DNA of 64,000 bases from Lotus japonicus (Eukaryota > Streptophyta > Magnoliopsida > Fabales > Fabaceae): the NCBI RefSeq assembly GCF_012489685.1, contig NC_080044.1:53506964-53570963 (forward strand), given 5' to 3'. The notes below the pieces were generated by a model. It searched no databases. It was not told the DNA's origin and saw only the letters and a program-made list of their open reading frames with translations. The translations under genes and the position numbers were made by a program. Shown piece by piece: positions 40,970 through 52,252 of this stretch. Numbering within the stretch: position 1 is the stretch's first letter; every line of letters begins with the position of its first letter.

Positions 40970-41055
40970 AAATAGTACCCGTCAAATAGTACCGGCCACC
41001 GGAACTATTCAACCGGAACTATTTAAACAGTGTTCAATTTTTCCTTTAAATAAGC
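40970..41055 (+). promoter_or_regulatory. Putative pararetroviral promoter with inverted repeats and TATA box
   Basis: Two forward half-sites (aaatagtacccg, aaatagtaccgg) are followed by two inverted ones (ccggaactatt twice) at 40970-41024. A TATA-like tttaaataagc lies at about 41045-41055. This is where a caulimovirid full-length-transcript promoter is expected, after the last ORF and before the primer site on the circular genome. Direct ctgtagca repeats (about 40940-40970) lie upstream. Confidence 0.6.
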
Positions 41056-41375
41056 TTGCTCTGGACTTTGTAAGGCAGAGTTTAGATAAACCTAGATAGA
41101 GAAACACATAGAGAGAGAATCGAGCGATTGTAAGCTTTTCCTCTCCCTGCTTTCTCTTTTCAATCTTCAATCTGTTTAAGTTTTTCCTCAGTTTTTCTAT
41201 ATATGTAATATAAATCTTGTTTCAAATCTTTATTATTCTGTTTATGGAAGGCAGAGCCTCCTGTTATTTATTTTTCTGTTTTCTATTTTAATTTCTGCGT
41301 TAAGCCCCTGCAAGGTGGCCTCCTACTTCTCTTAATCCTCTTCATTTCCCCCTCCTTCTGCTTCCGAACCCCCCT

Positions 41376-41401
41376 TTTATATATATATATATATATATAT
41401 G
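41376..41401. repeat. (TA)n microsatellite at right edge of pararetrovirus
   Basis: About a dozen TA repeats directly follow the viral leader sequence gcttccgaaccccccttt. Endogenous caulimovirids are reported to join preferentially at AT dinucleotide repeats. Confidence 0.85.
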
Positions 41402-42380
41402 GTCTTGTCCTGCTGAAGTATTAGTCTTGTCTAGTGTTTTTTTAATGATGTTTAGATTAAAGTCATTAAGCCTATCATATCAAACAACACTTAATATATA
41501 GATGGAGGACAAACTCCGTAAAAGCATAACAAGAGCAATATCACAAACACATAACATAGTACAGTAGAAACTCTTTAAATTAATATTCGATAAATTAATA
41601 AACTCTCTAAAATGATAAATTTGTCCGGTCCCGACTTGGGCCAATGTAAAAAATTGAAAAACTCGATAAAATAATAAGATAATAATTTTTCGGGAGATCC
41701 CTTTATAATTTTCGGTCCCAAGAAAATAATAAATTAATAATTCATAGAAACTGAAAAAAAAAATATTACACTCTATTGAAATATGATTCAATAGTTGTCT
41801 GTTTTCCTTTAAAGTTCAAGTCTATTTGGAGCTCATCTCTAACTTTTCTTATTGCATCCAATAGCTCAGGTGTTGTATTTTTTGTATTGTATCATAAAGT
41901 TTGTAACACCCCGATTTCGATGGCGTCACTTTAGTAACCAAAAAGAAAACAAAGCGGAAAAACGTGAATATTTTTTTTTTGATATTTGTTCTAAGTAAGT
42001 AAAGACTTGACAAAATAAAACTTATCGACGAAAGATAAAAACAACTAATGTACAGATATATTTACAGTACCCGCAATAAGTAGCATGTCACGTCACGAGT
42101 AACCTCCAGTGACGGAAAAGTAGTGTCCGTGGGCAAATATGTACAAACTGAAACAAAAGGTCAAGTATTCTGAAATACAGTCCTCCAACGAAAGTAGGTC
42201 AGCCCAAAACAGCCCGAAGACCTCCTAGTCCGACCAACTCTATGATTCCCGTAAAGACAACCACACAAAAAGCTAAAGGTCGGGGACCTACCCTGCCCCA
42301 AAATGAGAAACTGAAGACCAGAGCCACAACCCTACTCCTACCCTAATCCTGACTAGAGGAGCACACCACAGCACTCCCAA

Positions 42381-42887
42381 CTATGCATCACCATGGTCGT
42401 CGTCTGAATCTGAATCCAAGACGACTAGGTCGATGTCTCCGATCATCTCTCCTCTAGCTACTGGAATCTGCTCCTGGGCGGATCTCACGGGTCCAGGTCT
42501 CGAACCAAGGTCGGAAGCGACGACAACGGTAGGTGAGCTAGAGTCCGAAGAAGTCCCTCCCACATGCACCTCCTCCGAGGGGTCCTCGTCGTCCGAAGGC
42601 GACGGTGGTGGTGGTACTACGACTCCAGGTCCACAGTGCACACCTGGTGGTAGGTTGAAACTGACGGTGTAGCGCCTCAAAACTCCGTGCGTCAAGTTTC
42701 CCATCCTGTCGACCCGATCCTCCATTATTCGCCCCGAATAAATGGCTCGGTGACCGGCGGGGTCGACCACCCATGAGCCCGGGGTGTCCTGATCCAAAAT
42801 CTCGAACCTAGGCCCCCCCGAAGGGACGACCATCTCGAACCAATCTGCCATCGACATCTGACAAAAAGGGCATACATAGCCCCCCAT
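42381..42887 (-). CDS. ORF embedded in the LTR (conserved CQMSM-DWF protein), 168 aa
   Basis: Open frame of 168 residues within a solo LTR. The N-terminal 80 residues contain CPFCQMSMADWF, VVPSGGPRFEILD, PAGHRAIYSGRIMEDR, LTHGVLRRY and SFNLPP. This part aligns without gaps to the frame at 6400-6640 in the other LTR. The rest is proline/serine-rich and acidic, ending in a DSDSDDDHGDA-type tail. The CPFC pair could bind metal but has no clear partner pair. I do not recognise the family and cannot say whether it is translated. It lies about 2.4 kb after the LTR TATA box, so an LTR transcript would contain it. Confidence 0.55.
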   Translation of the reverse strand: MGGYVCPFCQMSMADWFEMVVPSGGPRFEILDQDTPGSWVVDPAGHRAIYSGRIMEDRVDRMGNLTHGVLRRYTVSFNLPPGVHCGPGVVVPPPPSPSDDEDPSEEVHVGGTSSDSSSPTVVVASDLGSRPGPVRSAQEQIPVARGEMIGDIDLVVLDSDSDDDHGDA

Positions 42888-43569
42888 ACACAGGTAGCAC
42901 GCGCGAGGGTCAACTCAAAGAATTACATAATAGTACATCCAATAGGTAAAGTTTAAGCAATAGCTTCATAGGCTTAGAAGTTTGTGACAGCATCATAAAT
43001 GTATAATTCCCAATGAATATAAATAACCAATAATAACAATTAGCATGTATCAAATAAGATTAACAAGTAACAATCACACTCGGCAACTAAGTCAGTATGC
43101 ATGGTGCATAAGTGCAATGCTAAGGAACAAGATGCAATCCGGAGGGATGGGCACCATCGAGTCAGCCCTAACACCAGCCACGGTGGGACCATTTCTGCTC
43201 GGGCGTCTCTTATACCAAACAAAATGTAGTCAGATCAGCAGTGAACCCGCAAGTCTGCCATTTCCGTCTGCTACTAAGAATCACCGCAGTGTTCTTATGT
43301 GGAAATCCGGGTCTTATGACCATTTTGGAATCCACCGAGGTCCGGCATCCCACCGTGTATTAACCTCAAAATGTGTGCATGAATGCAAAGTGATTAGCCA
43401 AACAACGTCTCCGACCTCACTCGTCACGTCGTCACGTGTTCTAGCTAACTTATTGTCTCTAAAAAGAATACCCTAAGGTAAATGTCGATTCTGCGACAAA
43501 AGACAATTAATTATTAAAAGTATCTCATGATGATTTCTCGAATCATCCGACTCACCTCCATCCGATGGT

Positions 43570-43796
43570 CAAAAACTGCTCAGCGAGCAAAGAGTATCGA
43601 CATACTCGGAAACTATCCGTTTTCCGGCTTATCTTTTAGATAGCCCAACAACAAAACTGCTCATCGAGCAAAAGAGCATCAACGTACTCAGAAACTTATT
43701 AATTTCCCGGCTTATCCTTTAGTTAGCCCAAACAACAAAACTGCTCATCGAGCAAAAGAGTATCAACATACTCGGAAACTTATTAATTTCCCCAAA
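43570..43796 (-). repeat. Hairpin array in solo LTR (three units of about 85 bp)
   Basis: Each unit on the minus strand holds, in order, GGAAAttaataaGTTTCC or its variant, GAGTATgttgATACTC (variants GAGTAC...ATGCTC and GAGTATgtcgATACTC), TGCTCgatGAGCA and GGGCTaa...AAGCC. The GAGTAT/ATACTC stem corresponds in position to GAGTAC/GTACTC of the LTR at 3507-7110 (5626-5642), with a compensated base pair. Confidence 0.8.
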
Positions 43797-44171
43797 ACTT
43801 GTATTCGACGACACTTCTCTTTTTCCAAAACTAATATTCAAATCCTAAGCTTTCTTCTGAGATTGTTATCATTATTTAAAGGTTCTGAGGTTGTTTAGTG
43901 TCTTATGAATTTTCCTTGTAAAATAGTTTCCATTTAGTTTTATCTCTAGCCTTATGAGTTTAAAAGATCCCATAATCCCAAGTAATTTCCAGAGAAGGTC
44001 TCGATCCATTAAAACAATAACAAGGGCCCGAACCTTTGTTCGTCCCGTCAAACTTCCCCAAAATCTCATGATGAGTGTGGCATAACTGCCCGTTATCCTC
44101 ACTCTGATGTACAACAGATATATGTGTATTTGCATAATCAAAGTAACACAATCCAACAGTCATGACACATA

Positions 44172-44267
44172 TATCAACACATCCTAGATTAACCATTTAG
44201 CACATAGCATGTGAATCAATATCAACACATCCTAGATTAACCATTTAGCACATAGCATGTGAATCAA
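44172..44267. repeat. Exact 48-bp tandem duplication within solo LTR
   Basis: The unit beginning atcaacacatcctagatt and ending catgtgaatcaat occurs at 44172-44219 and again at 44220-44267 with no difference seen, so it arose after insertion or shortly before. Confidence 0.85.
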
Positions 44268-45302
44268 TCTCAAAAACAATTCAAGCGATAAATGATTATC
44301 AATTGTCAGCCGTAGCCTCAGAAAACATTTTTCCCAGTCAAACACAATCAAGTGCATAAACAGTAAATCAAGTCGAATTCGTCGACACCTAAAGCATTAG
44401 CTAGTATTCAGTGAGTAGCCCTCACCTGTAATTCCTCCAGGGTGTTCCTCAAGTTCTCCTTCACAACCTTCCTCTCCGACTCCACAGAGTTCCTCAAACG
44501 AACCTTAGAGCAAATTCACATAAATCAATCACAATGAGTCAGAAACTCAGCAAACAATAAGTACTAGGGTTACACGAAGCATTATAAACTCCGAAGTACG
44601 ATAATCTAACGCGTTAAGACAAGTTTTCGAAAAACAAATTTTCCTCCCCCTAAGGAGGAGCTCTCGGCCACACATCATAATTGTGTGCGCCGATTTTTCT
44701 TCGATCAAACTTTGTTCCTAGGTTATCATTAGTCGTAACTAAGACGAATCAAAGCTCGGAAAATTTTTCGGATCGAAAACTGTCGCAGGGGTATTTTGGT
44801 CAATATTTTTAGCTCAGAATTTCAAAATTGGAATTTCGAAAAACAAATTGGATGGGGACGTCTCCAACGACGTTTATGACAACTAATCATACTGGCGTTA
44901 AGCTAAGTCGAGAATTTTAAACCGAAAGAACGAAACTTTGCCTCAAAATGGGTTTTTCAAGCAGAATTGGAATTCGACGGCATTTCGGCGACATTCGGCA
45001 AAATGTAATCCGCTAAACACGCTCTTGGGCATGCAGGGAATAAGTTTAGACAGAGAAATCGAGTTATTTGGACAGTTTTACAAAAAGCTCAAAACTTTGA
45101 GCACAGAAAGACATAGAGAAAGACGACAGAATTGACGATCAGAAGTGAGAGATAGTATCTATACCTCGATGTCTTCGAATAGCAACAAATGGTGCAGCGA
45201 TCTGGCAAGAAACGGCAAAAATCTCTTCCTCCCTCCTTCTCCTTCAAGCTCGCGGGTTTGGGTAAGAAATGGGTGAAGTTTTTGAAAAAATTTCATTTTC
45301 TT

Positions 45303-45314
45303 GCTATTTATAGG
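45303..45314 (-). promoter_or_regulatory. Probable TATA box of solo LTR
   Basis: The inverse strand reads cctataaatagc, the same box as at 4197-4208 in the related LTR, followed by a similar leader. It points toward the embedded ORF. Confidence 0.55.
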
Positions 45315-46250
45315 TTTTGGAAAATGCAAAAAAATGAAAATTTCGCGATTCCGATTTTTCCTGCGCATTCCTCCGTGAATTCTAAGATAGGTTCTGGCGA
45401 CAGAATTCCAGAACTCAAAACAGGTTTCTTGGAATTAAAGCAAACGATCCAAAGTCGGTGTAAATCGATTTTACCCGAAAAGTTACTTTTTGCAGTTGAT
45501 GTCAGATGAGAAAACTTCGTTCTGAAGAAAGATTAGAAATATCAAGAGAAATGGGTGTCCGCGTGTGGAATCTTCGTTTGAAGCCCCGAATAGAAAAAGT
45601 CTTCATCGTCCATTGATTTTAGTTTTCTTGAACTATCAGTGATTTAGTTTCGGCAAACTTCCGAGTATTGGAATTTGACCTTCGTACATTCCAGGGTTTC
45701 GTATCGAAACGCTTGTTATGGAAGAATTAAGAGAAGTTCTAACATTTCTCTAAAGATTTTTGAAATTAGTTTCCATCGTGTCTTTAAGTGTAAATTAGCT
45801 ATTTACTAGCGTTCTTGCCCTAGGTTTAAGCGAATACTAATCGTGCTATAACTTTTATCGACTTTGACACAATCCTTAGCTTTTTCCTGAACTTTCTCCT
45901 TCACAAATTTATTTCATTCAATAAACACTTGTTCAGGTTTTCCTTCACGTTACATCAAACTAATCGTGAATAGGAATTTTATTCGATTTATTCTAAGCTT
46001 AAAAACTTGGGTCTCACAAAGTTTCCTTCTTGTTTGGTATGTACAGTATAATTACTTAAAAACTCTTTAAATTAATAATTATTAATTTATTAATAAATTA
46101 ATAAATTTCTCCGGTCCTGACATTATTAATTTAAAGAGTTTCTACTGTACTAACAACTCCATAATCTAAAATAACATCAAAACAGAAATAAGCAAATAAA
46201 TACTAAAAAATACTTAGTCAATTAGATTTGACGATAAATATAAATTCCTT

Positions 46251-48660
46251 GCTAATATTCTACACCTGAAAAAAACTAGTGTAATTTTACACTAGCAATT
46301 TCCGTCCAGTGCCGTTACATTCCGTTAGTTTTTATTTTTCATATTAATAATTACTCATTTATTTAATTTGAAGTAAATGACAATTTTACCCTAATTAAAT
46401 TTAGATGGAAAAAAAAAAAGTAAAATGAAAGAAAATGATAGAAAAGCCTCTGCAACGCCGACCAACACCACGCACAGTTTCTCACCGCAGCCCTACCATA
46501 CCTTGGCGGCAAACCATCACAGCCTCTGCAACTTGTCGACGCCGATGCCGACCAACACCACCACCATGTCACCAACACCATCACAACCTCTGCAACTTGT
46601 TGACGCCGACCAACACCACCACCATATGATAAACAAACACAAATCCAGCAAAATCATTAACGACAGAACTACTTGATTGAAGACCCACCCCATAAAAAAC
46701 CGGTCAATTTTTTTAATATGTTTAGGATTAACACGCGAATTGATTAGCAGGAGTGGTGGTGTGGCTTGTTCTGTTTCGGGTCTGCAGTTTGGTTCTTCGT
46801 GACTGTTGTTTTGTGGTTTATATCCTTATTCTCTTGGCTTCGGAGGTTTTTCAGATGTTTGAATGGCATGGGGTTGCTGCTTTATTTGTTAGTTGTGGAG
46901 TTTGGTGGCAGTGTGGTCTATCGCTTTGTTGTAGGGGAGCAGGGAGAGTTCTTTAGTTACTCACGGTTTTAATGTTCTTATGGTTGTGTTTGTTTTTAAT
47001 TAGGTGGTGGATTTGGAGTGCTATGGTAGCAGGAGAGGTTTATAATTTGAGCTGTGTTGTGCGAGTATATCATGGGGAAGGCTTATTTTCTTGCAGCAAG
47101 CTTTGTGATGCTTTTGCATATTTTTTGTGGTGTGCCATAGTGCTGGTTATTTCCTTAGTGCTTATGCAGATTTTCTTGCAGCATGCTTTCTTGTAGTTTG
47201 CTGTCAAGTGCAGGGAGGTTGCAGCAGTGGAAAAGCTTAGGCTTGGCATGATATCTTTGTAGGCTCTGGTAGATTGTTGTTTAGCAGGGGCTGTAGAGTG
47301 CTTATGATGCTATTGAGGCATATATTGGTTTGTGGTTGTGCTTTTGACTTTTGAGTATTCTTTTTCCTTACTAGGTTTTTCCCCCACTGGATTTTTCCCA
47401 AATATATCTTTTAGGTACTCATAGCAGATTGAAATCTATATGGAATCTTACCCAAATGAATAAAGAAGAGAGGGAAAGAAACAGATACATGCAAACATTT
47501 ACAATCACAACCACCAGATCAGAAATTGTATTATTGAGAATGAGATGTGGTGGTTCATATAGTATTTGTTGACGGAATCCTGTTGATCATAGTGATATTG
47601 ATGACACCAATTGATTATCCATGTGAGATTCTTCCAAGGAAGATCAATTTCAATTCAACAGATTATAAACAGTACAACTAATTGTTTTCTTCTTGATGTA
47701 CTACATTTCAATCTTGTTTTTTTTTTTCAAGGTACAACCCAACAACTCTAATCAACCAGAAACCTTATCATACTATAGCCACCACATCTTAGGAGAAAAG
47801 CAACCGGCCAATTAGTGTAGTAGCGTAGGAAAGGAAGAGTCCTAGTATTGAGCAAAGTAACATCAAATCTCTTCTACCCAATGAGTCGAGGAGTAGCACA
47901 CTAAACTTATGCTACTGCAAAACAGAACAGAGCCACATACCAGAAGGGAAAAAAAAAACAGGGCTCTCAGGATATAACGAGCAAGTGAATTCCTTTACCT
48001 TTTCTTTCAACCAATTACAAGATCTGAGTACTCAGAGTATCTTACAAAAACAAGAAAACACAACCATCATCATAGAGAGAGAAGGAGAACTAAAAAAATT
48101 GTCAAAAAAGAGGGACATTCAGCGTACAGTTAGTGCATACAAGCAAAGGAATGATATGTGTAACTCTATCATTTCATTTGCGAACAAAAAAAACAAGATG
48201 GGTTGTTGCCAATTTCGTTGAAAGATGGAGGAGGAGAGGCTCACTCGGAAAAGGAGAAGGAACAACCCTACCACTGCAATCTCAATCTCTCCCACTCGCA
48301 AACTCCACGGGTGTCAAACGTGAATCACGCAATGTTCTCTTCCTCCATTTACAGGTTCCACACTGCTCGTACGGCAAATCAAAGGGGGAATTTGAGCAAT
48401 TGAACAATGAAATGGGTTCTGAGATTCAAAAATACGATTACATGGTAAAAGAGATTCTGTTTTAACTTTTACGGATTGAATGCTATAGATATGGACAAAA
48501 AAAAAGGAATTCTATAGATAAAAAATGGGCAATCCTGTCATTTACTTTGTATTACCATTTTTTAATTATTTTAATATAAAATTTAAATCTAACCGCAGTT
48601 AATGGAATTTGCTAGTGTAAAATTACACCTATTTTTAGCAGGTGCACATTAGATGGACCC
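46251..48660. mobile_element. MULE-like element with gene fragments, left end decayed
   Basis: The right end, inverted, reads GGGTCCATCTAATGTGCACC and continues gtgtaattttacactagcaa. The left side carries gtgtaattttacactagcaa at about 46279-46300, and both arms have a gtaaatgaca block. The terminus family matches the MITE at 18701-18923. The outermost left end and TSD are not recognisable. Inside, 46440-46640 is rich in CCACCA words and 46740-47400 resembles the 3' region of a LINE or another transcript; none of its short ORFs is convincing. Confidence 0.6.
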
Positions 48661-49791
48661 TTTCTTTTTCTTATTCAAAAATGTATTATATCTGACGATG
48701 AGATGTAATGGTTCAACCGATGAATCACTATTAAAATGGTCCACCTCGTAATATCCCGTCTTAATGTCTAGCTTTTGTTTGGGAGCATGAAGTATAAGTC
48801 CAAATTCAGCTGACCTTGTTCATGTGCGTGTCCTCTAGATCAAGAATGGATATGGCCAATAATTGCCATTTGTTCCAAACAAATATAATACCAACAATTG
48901 CCAAAGTTTTACTTCTGCCCAAACTTAATCCATGCATTGGCATCATTTCACTTACCAAAACTCTTAACGGGCCTGGAGTTAATTCAATTCCAGATTTCCA
49001 TTTTGCTGTCATGATTCAATAACCGAGAGAAAGAGAGAATTAAAAAATAAAAATCATGTTCTTGTGCTTCTTCATTTCATCCAATCTTGGTGAAAAATAA
49101 AATGAGATCATTTCATGAATTAATGATGCATTAGATACTTCGGTAATACTAGTTTACATGGATAAGACTCCTAAGCTACATCTATCATTGACTCAAATTA
49201 AAGTGCATCAAAAATCTTAACCCACAAAGATCTAAAGGTGTCTCTTATTTACTCATTATGAAGACAAACTCACTTTAGAGGAGCATTTTTCATTTTCATA
49301 ACCCCCTTTACATGGTAATGTTTTAGTTCCCAACAGATCACTTGTAGTGTGTGCAAAAGGGCACAGTTCTACAGCCTGCTATCCAAGTACTTGTGAATAT
49401 GAAGCTATATGAAGCTAACATTACTCATTAGAAATCTCTTTGCTACAAGCAAGATAAAATGACATGTTCAAACAATTTTTTCTAATGCAATATTAGTATC
49501 CATAATAAAAGCTTCATCACACTACTCTAGAGTTATTCATGCTACACTTGAGATATTGAGAGAGAATAGTCTAAATGAAGCTTTGTTAAAAAATAAAATT
49601 TGATATATACATAGTTCCTAATCTGAGTGGTATGTCGTGTATGAATAAAACAGTTCTAAGAAAGAATTCAACCAGCCAATTTGAAAACTGTAAAGTTGAG
49701 CTTTACCACACCCCATTACCCGAATGTAAATATGCAAGCACTTTTTGTATGTGAGGTCAAACTCGTAGTCTATTCAAAGAATGAAAAACCA
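48661..49791. other. Intergenic, downstream of ATG16
   Basis: No gene or element recognised. It includes the ATG16 3' flank. Confidence 0.5.
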
Positions 49792-52252
49792 TTACTTCCA
49801 GATGCAGACAATCCCATTCTTGTCAGCTGAAGCTAACGGTTTTCCAATCCCACTCCATCTGCAACAAAGAACAGAGGACGTATGTTCCTTCAGAGTACTG
49901 ACAATTTCATTTTTATGTACTGACCAAATATGAACAGATCCATCAGCAGACCCAGCAGCAACATGACTGTTGTCGGGACTAATACAGGAGCGACTCCAAT
50001 TAGAAGCCACTCTGTTTCCTGTGTCTCTAAATGAACTGCAAACTTCCAGAGATCGCACATCAAACAAATTGTGCACATTGTCCCTTCCACTCGTCAGTAC
50101 AACATTTCCGTTTCGAGAAAGGGAAATTGATGTGACAGCAAGTGAATGTGCAGCAACCTCACTTAGTAGCTTTCCACTCTGAATGTCCCATAACCGAAGG
50201 TTGCCATCAACGTGTCCAGAATATATGGTCTGTCCATCCATGCTGAAGCAAAGTGCATTGCAGTTGCTGGCAAAAATGATTGTGTTTGTGCAGTAACCTT
50301 TCATTAGGTCCCAAACTTTTATAGTACGATCGTAAGCTGCACTGACCACATGACGACTGGAAACCTTGCTGACATCAACAGCACAAACTTTATCTTTGTG
50401 CCCGGTGAGGGTATGACGGACCCTGCCTGAGTTGAGATCCCAAACATACAAGTTGTTTGAACTGCTTGCAGCAATGACAGAACGATTATCATGGGTGATC
50501 GTGAGATCCAATACTGAGCCAATGCAGCCATGAAGATTAGAACATACAGATCCTGTATTAGTATCCCACACTTTAACTGACTGGTCCTGTCCCCCTGTAA
50601 TTAATCTACTAGAGTTGAACTCAAACAATATGGAAGCACAACCCCCTTCATGTGCATTTAACCTGAACTTGCAAGTGGAAGGGATGTTGGAATCCAAAAA
50701 GAATTCAGCACCTTCTTCACATCGCCGAACTACGCCATCCACCTGCTGCCTTGCTAGTTGTTCTAAGCCACTGGCTCTTAGCCGCTCAACCATCTCTTCA
50801 TACAGGGCATTTGCCTAAAAGGATACAAACTAAATTATTAGAAGAATCAGCAGCAAAAGGAAGCAGTTAGAAATAAGATGTCACCGGTAACATCACAATT
50901 TAGTTAGGATTCTATACGTACACATAATAAACTACTGGCGTAACTATCACAAAAGTTCACTCCCATCATGCACTGACTTTATAGTAGAACAAGTGAAAAA
51001 CTATTAACCAATAAGGTTCAATTTTCAAACTATGAACAGATAAGTTCAGAAGTACATGCAATGTTGGTGTAAAATGGCTCAACAAGGTAAATGTCATATA
51101 CCACAAAAGTTTCAAGCCATCAGATGCATGTAAGCAGCAGCTGAACTTAGTTCTAAACTTCGAATAGAACAAATAGCCTAAGAAATTTACATATACTAAG
51201 AGTATTATGATCATCAACATTGCATCACTTGCTGAAGCCAAATCCATTCTTACAGAGAGTATGCACCAGTACAAAAGATACTGTACCTCATTTAGGCGCT
51301 CAGCATCCTTCATCTTTTCCAACATCCAGCGGTCAATCAACATCTTATTTTCAGCTTCAGCTTTCTTACATTGGGCAGTCATCTGCTCCAGTTGTGCTTT
51401 AAGTTCTGAATTCTCACTCACAATCACTTCTAGCTCTTTGATCTTTTGTTCCAAGTCCACCTTTAATTGAGAGAACTCATCCCTGCAACATCAATTAAAG
51501 CTGAGAAAATAATCACAAACTTAAAACAAAAACAAAAAACAAAGTGTTGCGGTTGTTACAACACAGAAGAAATATGAATCAACCTCATTTCGGTTAACTC
51601 CTTCTGCAGATCAGCAATTGCATTGTCTTTCTCCTGAACCAAAGCTTTTGAAGCTCTGGAATCAGCTACTTCCACAACAAGTTGCTCAGACAACCGAGAT
51701 TGAGCTTTATAGCATTGCTGAAGTTCCACTTGCAAGTTCTCTGCTTTCTCTTTCCACTCAGAGCCCTTCAAGGAACACACACACACAATACTTCACTCAA
51801 TAAAACATTCCAATTGCGAAACATCGACCATGATCCAATAAGCAAATACCCATGTCAAGAAACAACAAATACTGATAAATACCCCCACCCAAATCCCTCA
51901 TATTATCAAGACTGTGACAATGCACCCATAATCAAAAGGCAGTAACTTTGCATAACTGGGAAAATGGGTAAAATTGTTTTCACAAGCACTATTCTATTGG
52001 AGCATGATTGAACAAAAAGAACAAGAATAATTGGACTTTTTCATTGGGACAAATAAGATAATCACTGAAAAGCTTGAATTTTGTTTGTTTCTACTATGGT
52101 ATATGAACCTGGGAAACAATGGGTCTAGAAAGTGCGAGAAAAGCAGGAGCATGAGCAGCTTCTTCGAGCAAATGGCGCTTCCGCAGAGACTTCAAAGCAT
52201 GATTGATAGCTTTTTGGGCGATTTCTTCTTGCGACTTGCAAACTGTCGCCAT
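49792..52252 (-). CDS. ATG16: Autophagy protein 16 (ATG16), WD40 type
   Basis: Four exons on the minus strand: 52109-52252, 51584-51765, 51287-51482 and 49792-50814, giving 514 residues, close to the usual plant length. The N-terminus (SQEEIAQKAINHALKSLRKR, LSRPIVSQ) is the ATG5-binding segment. A long coiled coil follows at about 50-190 (WKEKAENLQVELQQCYKAQ, LEKMKDAERLNE). Seven WD40 repeats fill about 220-514 (GGQDQSVKVWDTNTG, SSSNNLYVWDLNSG, AAYDRTIKVWDLMKG, GHVDGNLRLWDIQSG, AGSADGSVHIWSV, NGIVCIW). ATG16 binds the ATG12-ATG5 conjugate and directs ATG8 lipidation on the phagophore. The start ATG at 52252 gives MATVCKSQEE. No lesions. Confidence 0.95.

Larger units (their letters stand above)
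32344..41375 (+). mobile_element. Endogenous pararetrovirus (Caulimoviridae), near-complete single copy
   Basis: The order is: tRNA-Met primer site (32354), leader, movement-protein region, coat/zinc finger/protease/RT/RNase H frame, a second ORF, then a promoter and leader up to a (TA)n tract at 41376. This is the viral gene order, with no LTRs of its own and no integrase. Without the 1.2 kb solo LTR (33737-34944) it spans about 7.8 kb, a normal genome size for the family. The ends overlap by about ten similar bases (aacccctctt / aaccccccttt). One long first ORF plus a second ORF fits florendovirus-like members, but genus assignment needs phylogeny. Lesions: solo LTR insertion, one in-frame stop, and two frame breaks in ORF2. 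It is not coding-competent as it stands. Confidence 0.88.
41897..46023 (-). mobile_element. Solo LTR of the long-LTR Ty3 family (4117 bp), minus strand
   Basis: The LTR is 41902-46018. On the minus strand it starts TGTGAGACCC and ends CGGGGTGTTACA. A perfect 5-bp duplication, aagtt (41897-41901, 46019-46023), flanks it, so this is a complete solo LTR. It shares termini, TATA region, leader text and the embedded ORF with the LTR at 3507-7110 but is clearly diverged. It contains a hairpin array at about 43570-43796, and a 48-bp direct repeat at 44172-44267. Confidence 0.93.
41560..46149. mobile_element. Emigrant-like (pogo) MITE, split by a solo LTR
   Basis: The ends begin CAGTAGAAACTCTTTAAATT at 41562 and, inverted, at 46147, identical over 24 bp. 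TA lies on both outer sides (41560-41561, 46148-46149), as expected for pogo/Emigrant MITEs. The MITE itself is 41562-41901 plus 46024-46147 (464 bp). The rest is a 4117-bp solo LTR with its TSD. The internal ccggtcc(c/t)gac block on both arms supports one original element. Confidence 0.9.

Noticed and set aside
32344..41375. LTR retrotransposon with a movement gene
   Set aside because: No LTR pair flanks it, there is no integrase, and the primer site lies at the extreme left end while the promoter lies at the right end, as in a circular pararetroviral genome.
42433..42672. Plus-strand ORF opposite the LTR-embedded ORF
   Set aside because: The minus frame, not this one, is the one conserved in the other LTR copy.
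46753..47196. Hydrophobic short ORFs that look like membrane proteins
   Set aside because: The DNA is G/T-rich transcript-tail-like sequence inside a MULE-like element; frames overlap in several phases and start sites are arbitrary.
51207..51470. Plus-strand ORFs opposite ATG16 exons and introns
   Set aside because: Shadow frames of the minus-strand coiled-coil exon, whose splice sites and family match are clear.
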